64,000 nt of DNA from positions 42,008,390-42,072,389 of the forward strand of contig NC_030384.2 of assembly GCF_001625215.2 (NCBI RefSeq), in the 5' to 3' direction. Shown one piece after another: positions 26,695-38,583 of the stretch (within the stretch, counting starts at the first letter, position 1; each line of letters starts with the position of its first letter). Origin of the DNA: Daucus carota subsp. sativus. Its lineage: Eukaryota; Streptophyta; Magnoliopsida; Apiales; Apiaceae. The notes beneath the pieces are model-generated. The model worked only from the letters and a program-made list of their open reading frames with translations, made no database searches and had not been told where the DNA came from. Both the position numbers and the translations under genes were made by a program.

Positions 26695-29600
26695 ATGGCC
26701 GACGATATCTCCGATTCTTCGGAGTCCGTGTATTATCTCCACGGCGATCTCGATCTCAGCATCATCGAAGCTCGGTGCTTACCTAATATGGACTTACTCA
26801 CCGAGCATCTCCGTCGTTGTTTCACCGCGTTCGATGTCTGCCGCAAACCGACCTCCACTGGGAGAAAGCACCACCACAAGATCATCACCAGCGATCCCTA
26901 CGTCACCGTCTGTCTCGGCGGAGCCACGGTGGCTCGTACACGTGTCATATCCAACAATCAGAATCCTGTATGGAACGAGCACTTCCAAATCCCCCTTGCT
27001 CATCCTGTCTCACAGATTGATTTCGTTGTCAAGGACAATGACACATTTGGGGCCGATTTTATCGGGATCGCCTCCGTATCGGCTCAGCGGGTCAAAACAG
27101 GCGATTTGATCGACGAGTGGTGTCCGATTATCGGATTGTTTGGGAAACCGCCTAAGCAGCATGCAGCAATTAGGTTACGGATGAAGTTCACCGAATGCGA
27201 AGATAATGTGGAATATAGTAGTGCTAAATTTAGCTTACGAGGCTCGTATTTTCCAATGCGGCATGGTGGACATGTGACATTGTTTCAGGATGCACATGTG
27301 CCTGATGGAATGTTGCCTGAAATTGAATTGGAAGGGGGTAGGGTGTTTCGGCAAGAGAAATGTTGGGAGGAAATTTGTCATGCTATACTCGAAGCACATC
27401 ATTTGGTGTATATAACTGGTTGGTCTATATTTCATAAGGTCAGGCTGGTGAGAGAACCTAGTAAGCCTTTGCCCAGAGGCGGAGATTTGACTTTAGGGGA
27501 TTTGCTCAAGTATAAGTCGCAAGAAGGCGTTCGTGTTCTGTTGTTGGTTTGGGATGATAAAACTTCTCATAACAAGTTTTTCATTCACACGGTACTTAAT
27601 TCTAATCTTTTCGATGGTTTAAGAAGCTTTAAAGTTTCTGGTTTTGTTGTAATAGTTTGTTTCGTGTGATGCTATTATTTGATTGGAGCGGTTAGGTTTT
27701 AATTATGAGTATCATTATCTGTAAAAGGAAACAATTCCTGAGTATTTAATGTTCGAGTTAAATATCATGACATTGGAACTGAATTCTTTTTGCAGGAAGG
27801 CGTAATGCAAACACACGATGAAGAGACTCGCAAGTTTTTCAAACACTCATCTGTAAATTGTGTGTTGTCACCACGCTATGCAAGCAATAAGCTTAGCATT
27901 TTTAAGCAACAGGTGTGCCTTATATTATGCTTCAGTCCTTGTTCTTTTCCTTACGGTTGAAAATTTTTGCAGCGAAAACATTATGCTATCCATATATTGA
28001 TCTATCATCTGATACAGAATTACAGACTAGACAGAAAGATTTTATTTGGAAGGCTGAGATCAAATATTGATAACAAGCCCAATGAAATGATCCATGACTA
28101 GTTGACATAGTTTTTTCTTTGTTTGAATTTTTAATAAGTGATAGAATATTTTCTTATAGGTCTTATGTTGTAACTTCTAAACCTAAATGACTAGAAGATA
28201 TAGTAGTGCTAGTAAGAACAGGCCATTACTTTTGCCACAACAGAGTATCAAATTGGAATTGGAGGTATTAACCAGCTAGCTTTAAGGAACACCATCATAC
28301 AAGCTTGTCTTCTGTACACCCCTTACACTAAAATCATGAAATGGAAGTCCTTTACTTGTGCAATTGAATACTAATGCCGCTGAATTTATTAGTTTCTTGA
28401 AATTAGTAGAGAGTCCATTGTGTCAATAGATGTTCCAGAAATATATTCATGTTCATGCCAATTCCTGCTTTCTGTTAGGAGCCTTGAAGAATCAAGAGAC
28501 CGCATTGACCTTCCTTTTTGAAAAATGACAAGCTCTGTATTATAATAGACCATCATGCAACATTAAATTGCATGCTCATTCAATCTTGTCATTTTTCTGT
28601 GTGATTGATCATGTACGTATCTTTACGATGTTTGACTACAGCCATAAAATTAACTGGTAACTGATGCTGTTGTCTTACAAAATCAGTCAGATGGATTATT
28701 GCAACTAATTTAATTAGCTCATACATCTATCAGGTTGTTGGAACCCTTTATACACACCATCAGAAATGTGTGCTTGTTGATAGTCAGGCCCATGGAAATA
28801 ACCGGCGACTGACTGCATTTATCGGAGGTCTTGATCTCTGTGATGGACGCTATGATACACCAGAGCATCGTCTATTCCGTGACCTCGACACTGTCTATCA
28901 GAATGATTATCACAATCCAACATTTCCTGTAAGCAAAAGTTTCTTTCTTAAGTTTTTTATCTATGACAAAGCAAGTCAATCTAGATGATATCAACTTCAT
29001 GCAATGCATGGCAATTGGCAACATGTAAACAGTCCACTTCTCCTCTCTTGTTTGCCAAGTACAACAGTAAGTCAGTAACATGTCAACTTCACCATGAAAT
29101 AAAATTGAATGGTTATGGATTAAATCTTTATCGAAGCTTTTTTTTGATATATGTAGATTTAATATAGTATTTCATCAAAAATAACACTGTTTTTTTCATT
29201 TACCTGGGACAACAAGATATAAGCCCTTAACAGTTAAGCTATCTCATCGTACACTCTGTGAGTCTGTGGGCACTGTTGAATCCAGTTTGATAACATTGTT
29301 TTAACATCGGTATCAAGATAAATGTTGAGAAGCAAGAGACTAAATGAGCCAACTTACCTGAACTATATCCATAAACCTGTGCTGATATAGAAAAATGTGT
29401 CTACCTCATGTATATCATAATAATCCCGTCAGTGGCACCATTCACACAAAATGTGCATCTCATATAATACTTTCTTATCATAGGCTGGAGTTTTAGGCCC
29501 TAGACAGCCATGGCATGATCTACATTGCAAAATTGAAGGTCCTGCGGCGTATGATGTGTTGAAAAACTTTGAGCAGAGATGGAAAAAAGCTACTAAATGG

Positions 29601-32600
29601 TCCGAGTTTGGCCGGCGGTTTAAAAAAATATCTCGTTGGCATGATGATGCGTTGATAAAGATAGAGCGAATTTCATGGATACTCAGTCCCTCTGACTCAA
29701 TTCCAAATGATCACCCCATCTTGAGGGTTTCACAAGAAGATGATCCTGAAAACTGGCATGTTCAGGTTTATAGTATGCCTCACTCCTTAATATATAAAAC
29801 GTCTATCATGTGTTATTAACTTATCGGCACTGAATCATTTCATTTTGTTATCCTGAAACTGACAGGTTTTCCGATCCATAGATTCAGGGTCTGTCAAAGG
29901 ATTTCCAAAAAATAATAAACTAGTTGTGGCGCAGGTTTTTCTCAATTTTCACATAAAAATTTAATACTGCAATGAAGTTATTGGAAAGCTGTCATCTTAG
30001 CTCACTTGGCCACTTCTATATGTATGCAGCATTCTGAGTGACTTCATATTTCGTTTTTGCTTTGTTATAAATTGCAGAACCTAGAATTTGCCAAAAACCT
30101 GGTGGTTGATAAGAGTATTCAGAAAGCATATATTCAAGCTATAAGATCAGCACAACACTTCATATATATTGAGAACCAATATTTTCTTGGTTCATCTTAT
30201 GCGTGGCCTTCCCATAAAAATGCAGGTTAGCAAAACTTCATTACTAGATTATGCATGTCAGTTTTTGTAGCATAGACGAATATATAGCTTTTATGTCGCC
30301 TGGAGATTTCAGGGTTGTGTTCAATTTGTCCCTCATTTTATAGATTGAATGTTTAGCATGCATTCCTTTCGTCTTTGTATATGATATAACAACTAATCAC
30401 AAACGTGATTATGCAATGAAGTGCTTATTTTGAACATGCCGTTAGTGATTATTTTGTGGCACTTTTTTTTTTTTGGGGATACGGTCCACAACAGAAATTT
30501 GAGTAATGGCTCAAACATGCCTCTGCCAAGGCTTGAAACAATAAAAACCTTAAAACTTGCAGATTGTGTGGCCCTACTTTAAAACCTTTACAGATTGTGT
30601 GGCCCTACTTTAAAACCTTTACTGCTGCGTTCTCTGATTATAATTATTTAATGAAAGCGACTTCTTTTATTTGCTCATACCATCAGCTTTGCTCACTCAG
30701 TTTTAATATATTATATTTGTTGTTGGGATGATCAGGAGCCGATAATCTTATCCCAATGGAATTGGCATTGAAGATTGCTAGTAAGATAAGAGCAAAAAAA
30801 AGATTTGCAGTGTATATTGTCATCCCAATGTGGCCTGAAGGAAATCCATCCTCTGCCTCAGTTCAGGAAATTCTGTTTTGGCAGGTAACTAATGCAGCAT
30901 TAGTGAATTCTGAAATTCTTATTATATTTGTATAGTTCTCTAGAGGATGAATGCAGAGTAATAAAAAGTATAGGAGTTGAAGAATTCATAGATGTCTATT
31001 TGTTCTTGATGGTCAGGTTAGGTTTTTTACTATTTACAATTAATATTCACACATTACACCAAGTTCAAAAGACTCAAAACGGCACTTCAAACATATAAGA
31101 TGTGGTGAACAACAAAATTGAAAGGGAAACTTTTTATAGAAATACACACTTCTTTCTTGTGATGTTTTTATAAAGATACACCACTCTTTAATCATACATT
31201 GAGATTTGAGTGTTAATTTTATATTGAGTGTCATCAGATCTTTTACTTCGTAGATAAGGATTTCGCTTAGCTTTTTCCTATTTAGAGGATTCCAGCCTCT
31301 TAAGAGGCAATGTTGTAGTGTCCTTCTATAAATTTTCACTTTTTTGCTCCATTCTCGTATCTTTGCATTTTCAGGGAGAGACTATGAAAATGATGTATGA
31401 AATTATTGCTCAAGAGCTACACTACGCAAATGTTGAAAACTCACATCCACAAGACTACCTGAATTTCTATTGTCTTGGAAATCGAGAAAAATACGATAAA
31501 AATGAGCCAGATGCAGTCTCTCAACCTCCCAACAGTGGCACAACTGTGGTATTTATGCTTCTATAATCGGCTTAGTTCTATAATGTTCTTAATAATATGT
31601 AATTATTCCAAACTTGATTTGTCATTCATGATGCTGGGTTCTTTGTCCAACACTATTATGGTCTGCCAGGTAAATCAAGGAGGATTTCTTTGAGTGAAAT
31701 CCTTGAAAGCGGAGTCATCTGAAAAACTTACTTTAACTAACTTTAAATCTTCGATGTAAAGCTTTAAAAATTGTGTTGCAAGTGGTTTAGATATCTTCTT
31801 TGTAGAGTTATACATAGCAGTGAATTTGGTAGAGCCAAGTGTTATGATATGTACATTTTGTTACTATTGTTCAGTAAGAAATTACTTTTATATATAATTC
31901 AGGTTTCTGCTTCACAAAAATCCGAAAGATTCATGGTTTATGTTCATGCGAAGGGAATGGTAGTGGATGACGAATACGTGATGTTGGGGTCTGCCAATAT
32001 CAACCAACGATCAATGGCTGGTACAAGAGACACTGAGATTGCAGTTGGTGCATATCAGAACCATTACACATGGGCGAAAAAGGGAAAACATCCCCGTGGC
32101 GAGGTTGGTATAGTCAGTGCTTTCATGTTTTATCATTTGCGAACATAATTATGGGGCAGAAGTTCATACATGAACCATATGCAATTTGAATGTAGACCTG
32201 TGCATATGTGATATGCTTCTACATACAAGAATGACAATAACTCGTGATATTTGATTTTATCTAATGTTTGGTCAGAATTGGTTTTCAAGAATTTACAAGC
32301 TATTAACTTGGCGATGTGTTTTTACAGGTGTATGGATATAGAATGTCATTGTGGGCAGAGCACCTGGGTATAGTAGATGACTGCTTCAAGGAGCCTGAAA
32401 GTTTAATGTGCGTGAACACCGTCAACAAGATTGCCAAAGATAATTGGCAAAACTACACAGCTGAAGAGTTTAGGCCCTTGCAAGGTCATCTCCTCAAATA
32501 CCCAATCCAGGTAGATAGCAACGGTAAGGTAAGTTCCTTGCCTGGACATGAAACTTTTCCAGACTGTGGTGGTAAGGTCCTCGGTGCTCCAACAACCCTC

Positions 32601-32621
32601 CCTAATGCTTTAACCACATAA
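26695..32621 (+). CDS. PLDDELTA: Phospholipase D delta
   Basis: PLD delta hydrolyses membrane phospholipids to phosphatidic acid. In Arabidopsis it is plasma-membrane and microtubule associated and acts in stress signalling. Exons are 26695-27591, 27796-27912, 28734-28928, 29484-29765, 29866-29934, 30078-30225, 30736-30884, 31375-31548, 31903-32103 and 32328-32621, all in phase, giving 841 residues (Arabidopsis PLD delta has 868). A C2 domain fills about residues 15-175 ([19 protein letters not shown]). The first HKD motif is HHQKCVLVD (His347, Lys349, Asp354). The second is HAKGMVVDD (His692, Lys694, Asp699), followed by [10 protein letters not shown]. Both catalytic half-sites are complete. 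The linker after the first C2 strand is shorter than in Arabidopsis. Exon 8 could alternatively end 3 bp earlier. The 3' end converges on the plastocyanin gene. Confidence 0.96.
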
Positions 32622-33190
32622 ACTCCCCTCAACAAGTTTTGGAGCCACATTTTTCAGTAACACGGTTATATGCATGAACCTACTGTCTATATTGCAAAAT
32701 CTAGAAGACCAATTGGTAGAATGACCAAAAATGGTTATTCTGCAATTGTGTTGTACTATACATAGATATTGTATCATGCTATTGAGAAGAAATTACGGCA
32801 GAGGCATTACTAACACTGTAATTATTTGAGCCGGAGTGAAATTTTGAAATGAATCAGATCATGAGAGATTAATTTTTCCCCTCTACTCTGATTCTTACAA
32901 GTCTTGAAAACACAAATAACTGGTCGAGATCGCCTGTCAATTAGAGTACTTTAGATTCTGGGTTTTATCTCCTTGGTCTATTATTTTGCAATCATAGATA
33001 TAATTTTGGCTATAGTTAGACATTGGTGCGAAATCTACTTGTACAAATATAAATAAAGAGTAGCACATATTTAGGTTCACCTCATACATTGTACACAAAC
33101 TGAAGCCAACAATTTATCATAATCTTCACACACCAAAAAGTTGAAATAAACTGAAAGGATGAAAAGATTATTATTATCTATTGAGCGGAA
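32622..33190. other. Convergent 3' spacer between PLD delta and plastocyanin
   Basis: These 569 bp hold the two 3' untranslated regions facing each other. No other coding sequence or repeat is visible. Confidence 0.6.
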
Positions 33191-33685
33191 TTAGGTAACA
33201 GTGACCTCGCCTTTCATGCCAGCTCCGGCATGAGGTTCACAGTAAAACTTGTAAGTACCTTTCTCGGTCAAGGTAACCGTGAAAGTCTCTCCTGCTCCGT
33301 TGAGATAGTCTTCCTGTGAGATCTTCGATACATCAACACCTGCAGGAACCTCATCCTCGTCGAAGACAATGTTGTGTGGGAATCCAGCATTGTTTTTGAA
33401 TGTAATCTTCTCTCCAGAAGCTACTGAAAAAGAGCTTGGAGAGAAAACAAGAGCACCGTCGTCAGCTCCCAGCTTGACCTCGGCTGCCATGGCAGTGCTT
33501 GCGAGTAGCAATGCACTGGCAGCTGTGGTGACAGCGGCCACACCGACATCTTTCAACGAGGCCTTGATGGATAGCATGGGGGTGGAAACCTTGGTGGTGG
33601 CGCTGACTCTGGAGGCAGTGGCCCCGGCTGACTTGAGGCCGGTGAAAGATGGGATGGAAACAGCTGCTGTGGTGATGGTTGCCAT
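33191..33685 (-). CDS. PETE: Plastocyanin precursor, chloroplast thylakoid lumen
   Basis: Plastocyanin is a blue-copper protein that carries electrons from cytochrome b6f to photosystem I in the thylakoid lumen. This single exon encodes 164 residues. The start [20 protein letters not shown] is a chloroplast transit peptide, followed by a hydrophobic lumen-targeting segment ending in AMAA. The mature protein then starts [16 protein letters not shown] and is 97 residues. The copper ligands are His37 (PHNIVF), Cys82, His85 and Met90 ([10 protein letters not shown]). Most plant plastocyanins have 99 residues; the two-residue gap near [11 protein letters not shown] matches the parsley type as I recall it. 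The frame continues upstream to 33850, but the family N-terminus fixes the ATG at 33685. The lack of introns is usual for the family. Confidence 0.97.
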   Translation of the reverse strand: MATITTAAVSIPSFTGLKSAGATASRVSATTKVSTPMLSIKASLKDVGVAAVTTAASALLLASTAMAAEVKLGADDGALVFSPSSFSVASGEKITFKNNAGFPHNIVFDEDEVPAGVDVSKISQEDYLNGAGETFTVTLTEKGTYKFYCEPHAGAGMKGEVTVT

Positions 33686-33900
33686 TTGGTATGTTTGGTC
33701 TAAGTGTTGATGGGATATCAAAGAATGAGAAGAAGGGTGGATGGATATTAATAATACAAGGTGGGATTTGATGATAGGATAGGAAGGGAGGGGCTGAATT
33801 GTGAGTTGGAAGTTTCTGTGGTGGCAAAGGTTAGATATCAGATAATGCATTCATGGCAACAAAAGATGATAAGGATTTGGTTTATCTTCTAATCGATTGG
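33686..33900 (-). promoter_or_regulatory. Plastocyanin leader and proximal promoter
   Basis: Immediately upstream of the plastocyanin start are a pyrimidine-rich leader (about 33700-33800 read on the minus strand) and a GATAAG I-box core at 33868-33873, with another GATA-type core near 33881-33886. I-boxes are common in light-regulated photosynthesis genes. The assignment is by motif only. Confidence 0.4.
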
Positions 33901-34504
33901 TTCAAACCAGGCTTCATGTTCCAATTTGTATCCTGGCAGCCACGGTGTTCAGAAAGTAAAAACGAAAAAAGAAATAAGTCCTTAAGTTATGGAGGCTGTT
34001 TTCTATGAGAAAAAAAAAAAAAAAAAAAAAACAGGGAAACTGTACACAATTCAGGTTACACTACGCTATGCTAATTTTGTAATTTATACTACTTGCAATG
34101 TTACACTCGCTGAACCATAAAATATAGAATATTCAAACTTATAATTTCGATTATCCGAAAAATTTAGAGGCTTTATTATGCATACGTGGCACTGTTTGCT
34201 CCATGTTGGTGCCTTTGGGTTCTAAGTTGTCGAGAATCTGATGGATCATAGATATTTTGCCCTAGGCAAACATGGAAGAAAGAATTGTTACATATCCCAA
34301 CTTGTAACTTGTAAGTTGTAATATTGTGAATTATGTCATGGATCGTGAAAGAGTGAGATGTTGGTCAGTAAGTAATGAGTATTAATAAATCATGTTATGA
34401 CACTCTTCTGCTTCTCTTTGCCAGAGTTACAAAACTTGCAAAGGTCTCTGACCAGTATTTAAGAACACTTTTCCATTTCCGGCACGCCTTCGTGACAGGT
34501 GTAC

Positions 34505-34628
34505 AAGACTGTAATCTCTCTGAAAGAAAAATTCTTAAAAAGATATTATCAAATCAAAGAATATGCACAAGATTGTGATCTCTGAAAAAAATCTTAAAAA
34601 ATTATTATCAAATCAAAGAATATGCAAG
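34505..34628. repeat. Tandem duplication of about 62 bp
   Basis: Two adjacent copies end in the same ATTATCAAATCAAAGAATAT block (the block starts at about 34544 and 34602). They differ by small substitutions and indels, so the duplication is not very recent. Confidence 0.75.
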
Positions 34629-34800
34629 ATGTCCCCAGATAATTGTGATGATAAAACCAAAAAGTGTAATGAAACCAAAGAGTGTCAAAAATACTTTAAT
34701 AAGACTTGTAATCAAATAAAATAGAAAAAAATATAGATTAAAATTTTTAAAACATGAAAGTACAGTTAACGAATTGTCATATCTTACATAGGCTTATTTA

Positions 34801-34864
34801 AGGAAGGGAACAATGAATCCAATTCAGATCAAAAGGAAGGGAATAACGATTCCAATTCAGATCA
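34801..34864. repeat. Tandem duplication of about 32 bp
   Basis: AGGAAGGGAA followed by a short variable part and TCCAATTCAGATCA occurs twice in tandem, at 34801 and 34834. Confidence 0.75.
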
Positions 34865-35971
34865 TACAATAAAATGTTCACCTCCACGGAAGGCCTGACC
34901 TGACCCAATCCTTGTGGTCCATCTATTCTCTCCTAACTACTATACTACTGCCTTTAACCCAAACCTTGTAGGATCAATCATTCTCGTCTCCGATTGTAGA
35001 GACATCTAATTAAACATTGCAGATTCAATTACATTTAACAATACAGCTATATATAGATACTATCAAGTGTGAACTGCATCCTGAACCTAGCTATAACACA
35101 TATTGATCAATTTAGAATTCTTATTTTAGTCTTTTTCGGTCATTATAATACAAGTCTGACATTTTCCCTACTACTCCAGTTTGGACCGAATTTCTCTAAC
35201 CGGACAGCCAAAACTCCATCAAGCACTGTGTGATTCTAACAAGGTTGGGTCCAAGCTAGACATATATACACAAGTGTTTAATGAGGACCAGGTTGAGTTC
35301 CCAGACCCATGTTGTGCCACTTCATATAACATCTTCATTACAATTCTTAACAACAATGGATTCTTATGTAAACACAGCAGTCAATCGTACATAATAACAA
35401 TGATGTTAATATATGCCAGTGACTTTCAGGTATTATTGGTGAGGATGTCCCTTTCCTTAATATCACTTAAGTATTACCACCATAGTTCTATGTTCCACCT
35501 TGATATCAACACAATTGTATCTCACATATTAAATTACAACTGACTAGCGCAATGTGAGTAGCAAAGATCAATACGGAGTATATAATGCATCCTAGTGATA
35601 AGCTATACAAAACAACCACATATAACCATTTGCAATTACTTATACATGGTGTGAATGTAAAAGCAACAAAGATTTATGATAAGTTACTCTGCAATTCATT
35701 ATGCACGTAAGATCTAAACTACTGCAGACAGAATTCCACAGAAATATACCTAATAGCCATAACAATAAAAGCACAAATTTACTAATCAGCAAGATGCAGT
35801 ATTGCCCATCAAACACCAAAAGGTGAACAATTATTAGATTGGCTAATAACTATATATAATGTCTACCAAATACCTTTATTTATTAAACATAAGTTTTCAA
35901 ATATATTTACAAGTAATTTATTGCAACAAGTATGAGCAAATGGTATATACACATGTTCACATTATATTTTT

Positions 35972-38583
35972 TTATGCAAGAGGAAAGATATCATCATTGT
36001 CATCCATGTCTAAAAATTTGAAGCTCACATCGCCATTAGGATCTCTATAATTGAAGCTTGGGTTGACATAGCATTTCATCTCATGAAACAGGTTCAAATT
36101 ATCCACCAGCTTATGAAACACATTGCATCCACAACACTGCAAGCATCACAAATAAAAGCTTTAAACATTGAAGTAATGATTAAAAAGAACATGTTACTTA
36201 TCCGGCGAATCCCAATATACATTGAAGGGAAATTTTCAGTACTACCTTGCTATTTTTGATGTTTCCAGATGGTGTCTTTTTTATTACTGACTTACGAGTG
36301 GTACCCCTCTATTCTAAGTGTCACGTATTTTGTTAGCTAAATGTTAAAATATAAGTGAACGGCTTAATTAACCATTTAAACTTTAATTGTTTTGCACTTT
36401 CAACACAGGTAACAATCTACTATCTTTAAAAATATAATTCTCAAAATATTTGAACAAAACATAGTTATTTTCTACAATAACCTTGTGCCGTTACATTTTC
36501 CAACAAGTACCATTATTTTTTTTGACTTTTACGTGCCGCACCCTTATATTTTAACATTTGGGTAAAGGAATGGTAAGGATATCACCCATGAGCTGATAAT
36601 AAGAAATGCGGCCACTTGAAAAAGCCAAAACAAAAGGGTACCACAAATTTCGATACACTATAACCTTCAGAAATTATTACCCTGAGAGATGGATATTTTT
36701 ATTAAGTTCTGGAGGTAAAATTACATAAAAAAAAAATATATAATTTAATTGAAGTTATCAACGAATAGAGTATTAATACACGGAGTATCTACTGTATTCT
36801 AAAACAATATATAAAAAAACAAAATCATTTCTATTTTCAAGTTCCAAAGTCGCTTGACTTTTTGACACACACTTCTAAATCCTTTGACCCCATAGTTAAA
36901 ATCATTACTTTTAAAATTTTCCTTTTTTGAGTAAAAATATGTGACTAATATTAGAACTTAAAAAAAGAAGTTTAAAATAATGACTTTAACAATGTGGTCA
37001 AATGACTTAGAAATGTGGGCCAAAAGTCAAACAACCAATATACATAATAAAGAAGAAAGTACGTGATATGTTTAATACTCCCTCTGTATTCAAATAAATA
37101 ATGCTCGACCTTTTGGCACACAATCTAAGAGCATTGACCGCATATCTAGAATAATTAATTTTAAAATCTTCTATTTTGAATAAAAATATTAAACTTATAT
37201 TTTAATTCACAACAAATAAAATTTGAAAATAATAGTTCTAGCTATGAGGTCAATACACTTAAACAAAGCGTGCCAAAAATTCAAACATCAACTATTTGAA
37301 ATTAGAGTGAGTAATTAAATAGTGCATTCTTGAATCAGAAGAAGCGATCACTTTTAGACCTATTAGAACATCTCCAATGCTATTAGGTAAATTGGTTAGC
37401 TGAAATATTATATAATAATAATCAGCTATATTATAGATGATGAAAAAGTGATTATGCTCCGATGCTATTAGCTATACTTGTTAGCTATATCTCAAAAGTA
37501 ATATCTTATTATTATAATTATCGGAGGGAGATGAGTTGGACATGCAATAAGTGTAAAAGATTAATATAAAGTTGGAGGGAGAGGAGGTGGACATTTACAG
37601 ATAATGAGAATGGATCAACAAATATAGAAGACCAAGTGAGGTTAGCTAAAAAAGTTATTGCTATTGTGGTTGAAGAAGACAATTACGTAAGTTTGTATGG
37701 GTTGGAGATGCTTTTAGATCACTATTAGCCATATCAGTCCGCAAATGATGTGAGATCAGTATGCATAATAACCTGACGCACTTCCCCAAGCATATAAATC
37801 ATCATAAACTAATTACAGCTAATGCCACAGCATTTATTACTCTAAGAAAGACTAAGCTGATAAAAAATACCTGAACAAAGACGGTGCCATCAGTGTAAGC
37901 ATGCGGATTGATTGCCCGTGTAGTACGTTGACCACAAACATTGCAAGTAAAGGCAACACGCATACGACGTCGAGGCGATTTAGTAAAGAGAGACCACGGA
38001 AATGTATTAATTTTATCAGTTTTGGATTCGGAGTCAGAACCGGCAGGAACAGGAGGACCTTCCATACCAGAACCGGTAGTCCAACCTCCAATATTAGCTG
38101 CACTCAGAACCAAACCCATGGCTGCATCCTAATAATTAATTCCCAAAAATACCCAAATTATCAAAACCCTAATTCATCATATCCACATCAAAAACCTTAT
38201 GAACAACTTCACAAATTACAGTTATATGTATCTAATTACCTGAGACATGGTCTGATTTCTGAGGATTGGAACGAGACTTGAATCATTAGAGTCTGATCGA
38301 AACTCCGATTCGTTTCCATTATCTAAATCAGAGGAAAACATACAATCAAAACAAATAATTTACAAAATATGAAATATATCTATATAATCGAGAGAGAGAG
38401 AGAGGGAGGGAGGGAGTGGGAGAGAGTACTCTTGGGGGAGGTGGAGAAGCGGAGGAACTTCCTGGTGGAAGGTGGATGATCAGGTGATTTAGGAGAGAAG
38501 AAATGAAGGTAAGAAGGCGCAGAAACAATAGCACTAGTTGCAGATGAGGAGGACGCTGATGTGAAAGCTGCCGCTGCTTCCAT
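35972..38583 (-). CDS. DNL/Zim17-type zinc-finger protein, probably plastid
   Basis: DNL (Zim17/Hep) proteins are zinc-ribbon partners that keep organellar Hsp70s soluble. This one resembles the plastid plant class (Arabidopsis At5g27280 type, from memory). Exons on minus are 38583-38430, 38322-38240, 38128-37871 and 36136-35972, giving 219 residues. The Ser/Ala/Pro-rich start MEAAAAFTSASSSSATSAIV fits a transit peptide. The core reads TFPWSLFTKSPRRRM and then CNVCGQR with Cys141 and Cys144. Exon 4 opens with CCGC, supplying Cys166 and Cys169, so all four zinc ligands are present. The conserved segment VFHKLVDNLNLFHEMKCYV follows, and an acidic tail ends DIFPLA. Intron 3 is 1734 bp and loaded with MITEs. 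Intron 1 starts with a CT-rich tract right at the donor. Confidence 0.93.
36299..36570. repeat. Inverted repeat in DNL intron 3
   Basis: AAATGTTAAAATATAAG near 36338 is matched exactly by its inverse CTTATATTTTAACATTT near 36543, about 190 bp away. This suggests an old MITE, but ends and target duplication are not clear. Confidence 0.4.
36783..37052. mobile_element. Degraded Stowaway-like MITE in DNL intron 3
   Basis: Two inverted arms of about 80 bp (from about 36850 and back from about 37045) share TTTGACCCCATAGTTAAA-like sequence. The left arm resembles the interior of the intact neighbour at 37078-37311 (GACTTTTTGACACACA against GACCTTTTGGCACACA). The terminal CTCCCTC motif has been lost. 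Confidence 0.5.
37078..37311. mobile_element. Stowaway MITE (Tc1/mariner) in DNL intron 3
   Basis: The left end is CTCCCTCTGTATTCAAATAA. The right end, inverted, is CTCACTCTAATTTCAAATAG. TA flanks both sides (37076-37077 and 37312-37313). The length of 234 bp and A+T-rich interior are typical of the family. Confidence 0.85.
38392..38426. repeat. GA/CT-rich microsatellite at the start of DNL intron 1
   Basis: A GA run followed by GGGA units sits only a few bases inside intron 1 (donor at 38429). Read on the coding strand it is a pyrimidine tract next to the 5' splice site. Confidence 0.85.

Larger units (their letters stand above)
33901..35971. other. Intergenic DNA with short duplications
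   Basis: Contains a poly(A) run of about 24 bases near 34010-34032 and two small tandem duplications listed separately. The longest open frame (35181-35543) has no family resemblance. No gene is supported. Confidence 0.5.

Noticed and set aside
26573-27109. 178-codon frame overlapping the first PLD delta exon
   Set aside because: It is a shifted-frame shadow of strongly conserved PLD sequence; its Ser/Arg-rich translation is the expected by-product.
33369-33710. Plus-strand frame antisense to plastocyanin
   Set aside because: Fully contained in the complementary strand of a certain gene.
33686-33850. Extended N-terminus for plastocyanin from an ATG at 33850
   Set aside because: The family transit peptide begins at MATITTAAV (33685); the extra residues resemble translated leader.
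35181-35543. 120-codon plus-strand frame in the plastocyanin/DNL spacer
   Set aside because: No family resemblance, an Ile/His-rich tail typical of chance frames, and no promoter or intron evidence.
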